Assembly (NCBI GenBank): GCA_005788585.1
Contig: SYBY01000355.1
Location: 1 to 12,861, forward strand
Length of the DNA stretch: 12,861 nucleotides
Direction: 5' to 3'
Origin: Actinomycetota bacterium
GTDB lineage: Bacteria > Actinomycetota > Thermoleophilia > Solirubrobacterales > Solirubrobacteraceae
The translations under genes and the position numbers were made by a program. Shown here piece after piece: positions 1 to 5,594 of the stretch. The notes beneath the pieces were generated by a model that saw nothing but the letters and a program-made list of their open reading frames with translations, was not told the DNA's origin and did no database searches. Each line of letters begins with the position of its first letter. Position 1 is the first letter of the stretch.

Positions 1-47
1 CCGTAAGCGCGGCGTGCCTTCTTGCCGCGGCCGATCTCTACTTCCAT
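1..47 (-). CDS. GuaB-family IMP dehydrogenase-like protein, N-terminal fragment (partial, runs off the left edge)
   Basis: Only the first 15 complete codons are in the window. They read MEVEIGRGKKARRAY, followed by a partial GG- codon. An opening of the type E-I-G-R-G-K-x-x-R-R-A-Y is what I know from the actinobacterial GuaB3/IMP dehydrogenase-related group, whose next residues usually form an FDDI-x-x-VPS segment that is not visible here. IMP dehydrogenase oxidises IMP to XMP with NAD in guanine nucleotide synthesis; GuaB3 members are related proteins whose activity is less certain. An AGGA about seven bases upstream of the ATG (around 54-58 on the plus strand) supports this start. A terminator lies upstream, so the gene is probably transcribed separately from the GGDEF gene. 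The family call rests on 15 residues and is tentative. Confidence 0.55.
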   Translation of the reverse strand, partial: MEVEIGRGKKARRAY

Positions 48-74
48 TGGGCGATCCTAGGCGTCGGGACGGAC

Positions 75-99
75 GAAAAGACCCCGCGCAGGCGGGGTC
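75..99 (-). terminator. Factor-independent terminator downstream of the GGDEF gene
   Basis: Positions 80-87 (GACCCCGC) and 92-99 (GCGGGGTC) form a perfect 8-bp GC-rich stem with a 4-base loop. On the minus strand the stem is followed directly by TTTTCG, the T tract expected of an intrinsic terminator. It lies about 90 bases after the stop codon of the minus-strand GGDEF gene and about 30 bases before the ATG of the GuaB-like gene. It would therefore end the upstream transcript and separate the two genes. The T tract is short, so efficiency is uncertain. Confidence 0.7.
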
Positions 100-190
100 C
101 GGGAGAGGCGAAACGCGCAGTTTGCGAGGACTCGTGCACGTCCCATCGACGATACCAGCGCGAAGTTATGACGCGGGGTGCGCGCCGGGC

Positions 191-742
191 CTACGAAACC
201 GATGTGAGGGCACCCCGGGGGCGTCGCTTCTCGCGCTTCGCCTCGTACATGCGCTCGTCCGCGACGCGCAGCGCCGCGACGACATCCGGCGCATCCTCCG
301 GGCAGGACGCCACGCCGACGGTGACCGTCACCCCCGCGCCGAGGGGTGCGGCGGCCAGGCGCAGCGCCCGTGCGCGCAGGTCGGCGCCCGGATCGGCGAT
401 CACGCAGAACTCGTCGCCTCCGAAGCGGTACGCCCGTCCGTCCTGGCCGGCGGTACGCGCGAGCTCACGCGCGAACGACACGGGCAACTGGTCCCCGGCC
501 GCGCGCCCGTGCGAGTCGTTGAAGGACTTGAACCCGTCGAGATCCCAGACCAGGACCTGCGCCCCCTCCACCCCGGTCTTGCGCAGATCGGCATCGAGCC
601 GGCGGCGGTTCGCCAGCCCGGTGAGCGCGTCCTCGTCGGCGAGACGCTCGAGATTCGCGGCATGACGGCGGCCGGCGATCGCGAGGCGACGCTGGGTGCG
701 TGCCGCCAGGGCCACGAGGCTGAGCAACGCCAGCAGGAGCAC
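191..742 (-). CDS. Membrane-anchored GGDEF diguanylate cyclase (N-terminus probably frameshifted)
   Basis: The product contains one transmembrane segment (about residues 1-14 of this frame) followed directly by a GGDEF domain. Diagnostic motifs are DALTGLANRR, the metal-site DLDGFKxFND, GRAAGD and an intact RFGGDEF signature. Such domains make c-di-GMP from two GTP in the cytoplasm. The RxxD inhibitory site normally ending six residues before GGDEF is missing (G at both key positions), so product inhibition through that site is unlikely. The annotated GTG start leaves a clipped membrane helix and has no good ribosome site. An ATG at 811-813 behind AGGAGG reads, in another frame, into the missing first half of the helix (…RWLWIVAA), which joins naturally to VVLLLALLSLVALAA. 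A one-base deletion near 743-752 is therefore likely. Activity is intact only if the frame is restored or the GTG is used. Confidence 0.85.
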   Translation of the reverse strand: MLLLALLSLVALAARTQRRLAIAGRRHAANLERLADEDALTGLANRRRLDADLRKTGVEGAQVLVWDLDGFKSFNDSHGRAAGDQLPVSFARELARTAGQDGRAYRFGGDEFCVIADPGADLRARALRLAAAPLGAGVTVTVGVASCPEDAPDVVAALRVADERMYEAKREKRRPRGALTSVS

Positions 743-813
743 GACGGCGCTGCCACGATCCAGAGCCAGCGCTGCGGAGTGCGGAAGGTCGTATTGCGGG
801 TCGGCAGCCCCAT
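743..813 (-). pseudogene. Out-of-frame N-terminal codons of the GGDEF gene
   Basis: From ATG 811-813 this frame reads MGLPTRNTTFRTPQRWLWIVAA and then degenerates into Cys/Trp/Arg-rich sequence. The GGDEF frame begins its hydrophobic stretch (VVLLLALL) at exactly that point. An AGGAGG lies just upstream (about 817-822), though its spacing to the ATG is only three bases. The distance from this ATG to the GTG at 742 is 71 bases, one short of a multiple of three, so adding one base would give a continuous protein with a proper single transmembrane helix. Third-codon GC preference also favours this frame before the break. It could be a real mutation, a sequencing error or, less likely, programmed frameshifting. 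Confidence 0.6.
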
Positions 814-829
814 CGTCCTCCTATCACCG

Positions 830-845
830 CGGGACATCCGTCCCG
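830..845. promoter_or_regulatory. Inverted repeat upstream of the GGDEF gene
   Basis: CGGGAC (830-835) and GTCCCG (840-845) form a perfect 6-bp inverted repeat with a 4-base spacer. It lies less than 20 bases upstream of the GGDEF-gene ATG at 813, where an operator or a 5' leader hairpin would act on this minus-strand gene. No protein that binds it can be named. Confidence 0.35.
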
Positions 846-860
846 TGACCGACCTGCGAT

Positions 861-878
861 GGGAACGGACACGTTCCC
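861..878 (-). terminator. Hairpin just after the DUF6457-like gene; possible terminator or operator
   Basis: GGGAACG (861-867) and CGTTCCC (872-878) form a perfect 7-bp stem with a 4-base loop, starting four bases after the minus-strand stop codon at 882-884. The position suggests a terminator for the small gene. However, no T tract follows on the minus strand (the next bases are ATCGCAGG), so a role as an operator or as an mRNA 3'-end stabiliser is equally possible. Confidence 0.4.
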
Positions 879-881
879 GGG

Positions 882-1100
882 CTACTGCTGTGCCTTGGCG
901 ACCTCGTGCGCCGCGGCCAGCAGCTCGCTCACGGGCCTCCCCGTCACGCCCGCGACGTAGCAGCACAGCGGCGCCGCGATCCGCTCCGAGCTGTGCGCCG
1001 CCACGGCGGCAAGATCGAGCAACTGCCCGACCTCCTCCTCGGTCGGCGCCGGCGCCCCGGCGGCGGCGGCGAAGGCGGCGACGAACTCCTCGGCGGTCAT
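882..1100 (-). CDS. Small DUF6457-like protein
   Basis: A 72-residue acidic, alanine-rich helical protein starting MTAEEFVAAFAAAAG. It contains a PTxEEVxxLLDLAAVAAHSSER segment and ends with a helix, ELLAAAHEVAKAQQ. This resembles the short DUF6457 proteins of actinobacteria, which occur alone or near molybdenum-cofactor genes and have no established function. I chose ATG 1098-1100 over the upstream in-frame start at 1145 because the conserved opening MTAEE(F/W) begins here and the extra residues upstream are Arg-rich and non-conserved in character. It is divergent from the CBS gene, with 82 bp between the starts, and lies upstream of the GGDEF gene in the same orientation. No nearby molybdenum gene is visible. 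Confidence 0.65.
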   Translation of the reverse strand: MTAEEFVAAFAAAAGAPAPTEEEVGQLLDLAAVAAHSSERIAAPLCCYVAGVTGRPVSELLAAAHEVAKAQQ

Positions 1101-1182
1101 GGCCGACACGCTACGCGCCCGCCTTGACGTTCCCCGCGCCCTCACCTAGGTTGCGGCAGAAGTTACAAACGAAAGGCGGGGC

Positions 1183-1590
1183 ATGCGCGTACGAGAAGCG
1201 ATGAGCGAGTCGGTGCTGACAGTGGGACCGAGCCTGACCCTCCGCGCGGCCGCTGAGAAGATGGTCGAGCGCAAGGTCGGGTCCGCGGTGGTCGTGAGCC
1301 CGGAGATGCAGGGCCCAGGGATCGTCAGCGAGCGCGACGTCCTCATCGCGGTCGCGCAGGGCGCCGACCCCGAGACGGCGCTGGTGTCCGATCACATGAC
1401 CGACCGGCTCGTGTTCGCCGAGCCGGAGTGGTCGCTGGAGGAGGCGAGCATGACCATGGCCGAGCACGGCGTGCGTCACCTCATCGCGATGGAGCAGAGC
1501 GACATCGTGGGCATCGTGTCGATGCGCGACATCGTCAAGTCCCTGCTCGGAAGCCCCGAGCGCAGCCTCAAGGAGCCCGTGGAGGGCTAG
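1183..1590 (+). CDS. CBS-domain pair protein
   Basis: A 135-residue protein consisting of two tandem CBS motifs, about residues 5-60 and 68-125. Typical features are the opening VREAMSESVLTVGP, the repeat-end motifs GIVSERDVL and GIVSMRDIV, and a second DHMT…VFAEPEWSLEEA opening. CBS pairs (Bateman modules) bind adenine nucleotides, and stand-alone versions are thought to sense energy state or regulate partner enzymes; no partner can be named from the sequence. A purine-rich AAAGGCGGGG lies just before the ATG. The last 23 bp overlap the 3' end of the convergent receiver gene. The gene appears monocistronic. Confidence 0.9.
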   Translation: MRVREAMSESVLTVGPSLTLRAAAEKMVERKVGSAVVVSPEMQGPGIVSERDVLIAVAQGADPETALVSDHMTDRLVFAEPEWSLEEASMTMAEHGVRHLIAMEQSDIVGIVSMRDIVKSLLGSPERSLKEPVEG

Positions 1591-1990
1591 GTCCCCCATC
1601 GCCCGGGCCCTGTCCGTCACCGGAAGCGGGACCACCGGCGGCTCGCGCGAGCAGCTCCTCGATGGCGGCCCGCGAGAGATCCACCTTCGACAGGAACCCG
1701 ATCGCCGGGCTCGCGGCGACGAGGTCGGCCATGTCCGACTCGCCGTACGTCGAGATCAAGACGACAGGAACCGGTTGACCGACGAGGCGCCTGGCGACAT
1801 CGAACCCGTCGTCGTCACCGAGTTCGATATCGACGAGCATGACATCGGGCTCGTGGGCCGCCGCATGCACCACCGCCTCGACCACCGAGCGGGCGGAGCC
1901 CACCACATCGACGCCTTCCTGCCGCAGCGTTGCCGCGGCCGCCTGCAGGAAGGCGGCGTTGTCATCAACGATCACACACCGCAGCGACAC
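1568..1990 (-). CDS. Stand-alone response regulator receiver domain
   Basis: From the GTG at 1990 the product is 140 residues: one receiver domain (about 3-115) and a Gly/Pro-rich tail of about 25 residues. Visible residues are the acidic pair D9-D10, the phospho-acceptor D54 in VMLVDIELG, the S80/T81 switch and K102 in GFLSKVD. The style matches NarL-family receivers of actinobacteria, but there is no helix-turn-helix, so it cannot regulate DNA directly by the usual route. The frame stays open upstream to 2251, but that part is Arg/Ser-rich sequence antisense-like to nothing conserved and lies inside the binding-protein gene, so I start at VSLRCVIVDD. It follows the binding-protein gene after 61 bp in the same orientation and is probably cotranscribed. 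The divergent NarX-type kinase is its likely phosphodonor. Confidence 0.85.
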   Translation of the reverse strand: MSLRCVIVDDNAAFLQAAAATLRQEGVDVVGSARSVVEAVVHAAAHEPDVMLVDIELGDDDGFDVARRLVGQPVPVVLISTYGESDMADLVAASPAIGFLSKVDLSRAAIEELLARAAGGPASGDGQGPGDGGPSPPRAP

Positions 1991-2051
1991 CCGCTGAGCA
2001 TGGCAGCCCGCCGGGTGGACCGCATTGCAGCCAGCATGAATCTTCCGCGGG

Positions 2052-3071
2052 TCAATCGAGCGGGCTCTCGTACCCGCCGCCAGGCAACGGCCGGCTGCGG
2101 AGGGCCTCGTCGACGTTCGCGCGCGTGACCAGCTCGATGGGCGCATCGACTCGCGCGGGCAGGTCTCGTCCTTCGATGCTCGCGACGCATGCCTCCACGC
2201 CGAGTTGCCCGATGAGCGACGGGAACTGCGCCACGGTGCCCGTGAGCTCACCGCGTCGGATCGCGCGGAGGGCCCGGTTCGTGCCGTCGACGCCGATCAC
2301 ATCCACCCGGCCTCTGCCCCGCGCCGCGCGCGCCGCTCCGAGCGCCATGTCGTCGTTCACCGCGAAGACGCCGCGAAGCCGCGGCTCGGCGGCGAGGATC
2401 TCCGCGACGGCTCGCTGCGCCTGCCGTTCATCGAAGTCGGCGTTGACGCGGGCGACGACCCGCAGCCGCCCTCGAGCGCCGTCGAGGAATCCGCGCTCGC
2501 GCGCCTCGCTCCCGGCGTCCTCGGGGATCCCCTTGACCGTGGCCACCATGGCGTCACGTGGGAGGTCCTTCGCCAGCGCCTCGGCAGCGAGCCGGCCCGC
2601 GGCCACGTTGTCCGTCCCCACGTAGGTGCGCAGGTCGACGCCGGCGTCTTCCGCCGCCGCGCGATCGAGCGGGGAGTCCACCGCGACCACCGGCTTGCCC
2701 GATGCCACGTCGGCAAGCGACTCGATGAGATTGGTGCGATTGATCGGGTTGACGATGTAGCAGTCCGAGCCCTCCAGCCCCTTGACGGCGAGCGCCTGGC
2801 CAGTGGTGTCCTGGAGGTCGGCCGCCTCTCGCACGTCCAACGCGATGTCATCTCGCGCGGCGGCCTCGCGCATCCCATCGCGCAGGGCGACGAAGAAGGG
2901 GTTGTCGACGCCCTTGATGACGGCCCCCACATCCGGCGGAGACTGGACGCTGACGTCCTCCCGGCCGCCGCAACCCAGCATGAGAACCGAGAGCGCAAGT
3001 GCCATGACCCATCGTCCAACGATCCGCCGATCGTACCTGGGACATTGACGCGCCGCGCCGAACTGCGTCAC
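2052..3071 (-). CDS. Sugar-type periplasmic binding lipoprotein (Peripla_BP_4 / ribose-binding-like)
   Basis: A 339-residue protein. A charged N-terminus (RR at 15-16) is followed by a hydrophobic run and a lipobox LMLGC with Cys34, so it is probably lipid-anchored outside the membrane. The mature part has the periplasmic-binding fold of ribose-type proteins: a DVGAVIKGVDNPFFxALRDGM opening, IVNPINRTNL, VVAVDSP, YVGTDNVAAGRLAAEAL and FAVNDDMALGAARA, then VIGVDGTNRALRAI and a late GTVAQFP. The GTG at 3071 is preferred because the only other start (ATG 3005) would leave too short a signal peptide, although no clear ribosome site is seen. No permease or ATPase gene is nearby. It is divergent from a CHASE histidine kinase, only nine bases apart, and precedes the receiver gene. 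I infer a co-receptor role. The ligand is unknown. Confidence 0.88.
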   Translation of the reverse strand: MTQFGAARQCPRYDRRIVGRWVMALALSVLMLGCGGREDVSVQSPPDVGAVIKGVDNPFFVALRDGMREAAARDDIALDVREAADLQDTTGQALAVKGLEGSDCYIVNPINRTNLIESLADVASGKPVVAVDSPLDRAAAEDAGVDLRTYVGTDNVAAGRLAAEALAKDLPRDAMVATVKGIPEDAGSEARERGFLDGARGRLRVVARVNADFDERQAQRAVAEILAAEPRLRGVFAVNDDMALGAARAARGRGRVDVIGVDGTNRALRAIRRGELTGTVAQFPSLIGQLGVEACVASIEGRDLPARVDAPIELVTRANVDEALRSRPLPGGGYESPLD

Positions 3072-3080
3072 GATGACTCA

Positions 3081-5594
3081 GTGAGACACGCGACGACATC
3101 CGGAGGTGTCATCGCAGTGACGCTCGCGGTCGTCGTCGCGGCTGTGGCGTTCGGTGGATTCTGGGCTGCCCGCGCCATCACCGACCACGCGCGCGACGAC
3201 GAGGCGCAGCATTTCGCCTCGGGGGAGGGCGTGCGGGTGCAGACCCTCCTCGGGCGGGCGCGCGCCGATGTCGTCAGTCTGGCCTCGACCATGGCGGACG
3301 AGCCGAGCCCGTCGCAGGCGACGTTCGGCGAGATCGTCGCACGCGGCTTGCGCTCGACCGGCCTCGGAAACGCGCTCTGGGTCGAGCGCGTCCCGGCGTC
3401 CGAGCGGCGGGCGTACGAACGCCGTCTCGGCCGTCCGATCGTGCGGTCGAGCCCGGGTGGTGCCTTCGTCACAGCGCCACGCGCGCCGTTCTATCTCGTT
3501 GCCACGTACACCGCGGGTCCCAGCGCCGCACTGCGGCCCGGGCTGGACATCTCGAACTCGAGTGCCCTTGCGGCTCAGCTGACCGACCCGGCGTCGCGCT
3601 TCGCCGTCACCGCCAGCAGGCGGGACCGGCTCGGGGGCGACCCCGGCTTCTTCCTCGTTCGTGACGGGGCATTCGGAGACCGAGGCGGCGCGCTCGCGTT
3701 GTTCGCACCTGCGCCGTGGCTCGCAGCGTCGCTGCGGGCCACCGCACAGCCGTACGCCGTCCGCCTCGCGAGAGACCATCTGACGGGCGACGTCGGGCTC
3801 GATGTCGCTGCCACGAGCGGGTTCTCCTCACTGGGCCAACCCTGGAGCGTCCTGGTCGCGAGGCGCCCACCCTCGGGGACGGACCGCACACTTCCCTGGC
3901 TTGCGCTTGCGTGGCCGTTGATCGCCGCACTGATCGCCGCGCTGGTGGGCGTCGCCGTCACGAGGCAACGGCGAGCCGAGCGTCGCGTCACGCGATTCTT
4001 CGAACTGGCCCTGGAGCCGGTGGCCATCGCGGGCCTCGACGGGTTCTTCCGCGAGGTCAACCCGGCGCTGGTCCGCGCCCTCGGCTACTCGGAGGCGGAA
4101 CTCCTGGACCGCCCGTTCCTCGACTTCACCCATCCGGACGACCGCGACCGCGCGGAGCAGGCACTGTCGCGCCTCAAAGACGGCACCGACGTCGTGCAGT
4201 TCGATCTGCATTGTGTCCGAGGTGACGGGACCGACTGCTGGCTGCAGTGGAGCAGCACGCCCGTCCCGGGCGAGGGGATCGCCTACTGCGTCGCGCGCGA
4301 CGTCACCGAACGCCGGGCCTCCGACCAGCACCTTCGTGAGGCGGCGTTGGAGATCGAAGCGGCCAATCAGGAGCTTCGCGAACTCGCCGAGCAGCAGGCC
4401 GCGCTTCGCAGGGTGGCCACGCTCATCACGCGCGGCGCAAGCGCCAGCGACGTGTTCGCAGCCGTCGCCGCCGAGGTGGCGCGGCGGCTCGGATCGCAGG
4501 CGACGCGGCTCCTGCGCTTCGAGCCCGATGGATCCGCAACGGTCGTCGCGGCGTCGGCGCCCGGTGCAACCGCCGTCCCCGCCGGAGCGGTCGTGCGCCT
4601 CGAGGGGGACAGCGTCGCGGCGCGCGTGCTCGCCACGGGGAACGCCGCCCACATGGGACCCGAGGGATCCGCCGGCGTGTCGGGTGACGACGCTGCGGTC
4701 CTCGGCGCCGAGGCGGCCCGCGCGTCGATCGGCGTACCCGTCGTGGTCGACGATCAGCTCTGGGGCACGATGGTCGCGGTGTGGCCGGATGCGGTCGAGC
4801 GGTGGGACGACACGGAGCGCCGTATGACCGAGTTCACGGAGCTCCTGGCGACGGCCATCGCCAACGCGGAGGGCCGCGACCAGCTCGCGGCGTCACGCAT
4901 CCGCGTCGTCGCGGCATCCGATGAGACCCGCAGGCGGATCGAGCGCGACCTGCACGACGGCATCCAACAGCGGCTGGTCTCGACCGCCCTCGAGCTCCGG
5001 TCCGTGGCCGGACAGGTGCCGGCGGAGCTGACGGATCTCCACGCCGCGCTCGCGCACGCAGCGGACAGTCTCGGCGACGCCGTCGAGAACCTGCGGGAGA
5101 TGTCGCGAGGCATCCACCCCGCATCACTCTCGCGCGGCGGTTTGCGACCCGCGCTGAAGGGCCTCGCGCGCCGCTCGACGGTTCCGGTCGAACTCGAGAC
5201 CGTGGGTGACATCCGCCTGCCGGAGCCGGTCGAGATCGCGGCGTACTACGTCGTGTCCGAGGCGCTCGCCAACGCGGCAAAGCACGCGCGCGCATCGGTC
5301 GTGCACGTACACCTCGATGTCACCGGCCCGATGTTGGACCTCGTCGTGGAGGACGACGGCACCGGCGGAGCTCGGCTCCAGGACGGCTCCGGACTCACCG
5401 GGCTCCACGACCGCGTCGACGCCCTCGGCGGGTCGCTGGAACTCACCAGCACCCGCGGCGAGGGGACCCGGCTGCACGCGCGGATTCCCACGACGATGCC
5501 GCGAACCGAGACCGAACACGGCGGGTCGAACGGCTATCCGAGTGACCCGACCGCCTCGGCGGTGGGCAGCGGCTCGGGCACTCCGCGACCGTAG
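3081..5594 (+). CDS. CHASE-PAS-GAF sensor histidine kinase, NarX/HisKA_3 type
   Basis: From GTG 3081 the protein has 837 residues. Order: transmembrane helix about 10-31; extracytoplasmic CHASE domain about 40-265 (ALWVERVPASERRAYERRL is characteristic); second helix 271-294; PAS about 304-415 with NPALVRALGYSEAELL and the DVTERR end; a short coiled coil about 418-443; GAF about 443-600; HisKA_3 with RRIERDLHDGIQQRLV, phospho-acceptor His625; HATPase_c with an N-box around ALANAAKHA and VEDDGTGG and GLTGLHDRVDALGG loops. It should autophosphorylate and pass phosphate to a receiver, most simply the one at 1568-1990. An alternative start is GTG 3117, which has a GGAGG ten bases upstream. The last 61 bp overlap the end of the convergent GGDEF-EAL gene, so the C-terminal tail is Ser/Gly/Pro-rich. 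The open frame upstream to 2205 is antisense to the binding-protein gene. Confidence 0.92.
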   Translation: MRHATTSGGVIAVTLAVVVAAVAFGGFWAARAITDHARDDEAQHFASGEGVRVQTLLGRARADVVSLASTMADEPSPSQATFGEIVARGLRSTGLGNALWVERVPASERRAYERRLGRPIVRSSPGGAFVTAPRAPFYLVATYTAGPSAALRPGLDISNSSALAAQLTDPASRFAVTASRRDRLGGDPGFFLVRDGAFGDRGGALALFAPAPWLAASLRATAQPYAVRLARDHLTGDVGLDVAATSGFSSLGQPWSVLVARRPPSGTDRTLPWLALAWPLIAALIAALVGVAVTRQRRAERRVTRFFELALEPVAIAGLDGFFREVNPALVRALGYSEAELLDRPFLDFTHPDDRDRAEQALSRLKDGTDVVQFDLHCVRGDGTDCWLQWSSTPVPGEGIAYCVARDVTERRASDQHLREAALEIEAANQELRELAEQQAALRRVATLITRGASASDVFAAVAAEVARRLGSQATRLLRFEPDGSATVVAASAPGATAVPAGAVVRLEGDSVAARVLATGNAAHMGPEGSAGVSGDDAAVLGAEAARASIGVPVVVDDQLWGTMVAVWPDAVERWDDTERRMTEFTELLATAIANAEGRDQLAASRIRVVAASDETRRRIERDLHDGIQQRLVSTALELRSVAGQVPAELTDLHAALAHAADSLGDAVENLREMSRGIHPASLSRGGLRPALKGLARRSTVPVELETVGDIRLPEPVEIAAYYVVSEALANAAKHARASVVHVHLDVTGPMLDLVVEDDGTGGARLQDGSGLTGLHDRVDALGGSLELTSTRGEGTRLHARIPTTMPRTETEHGGSNGYPSDPTASAVGSGSGTPRP

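Noticed and set aside
14..1204. Plus-strand open frame of 396 codons
   Set aside because: It is antisense to the GGDEF and DUF6457-like genes, is Arg/Pro-rich without a domain pattern, and is explained by the high GC content.
1991..2251. Upstream extension of the receiver frame
   Set aside because: It overlaps the binding-protein gene in another frame and reads as Ser/Arg-rich sequence. The receiver fold starts at VSLRCVIVDD.
2205..3080. Upstream extension of the kinase frame
   Set aside because: It is the antisense shadow of the binding-lipoprotein gene. Recognisable kinase sequence begins with the transmembrane helix after 3081.
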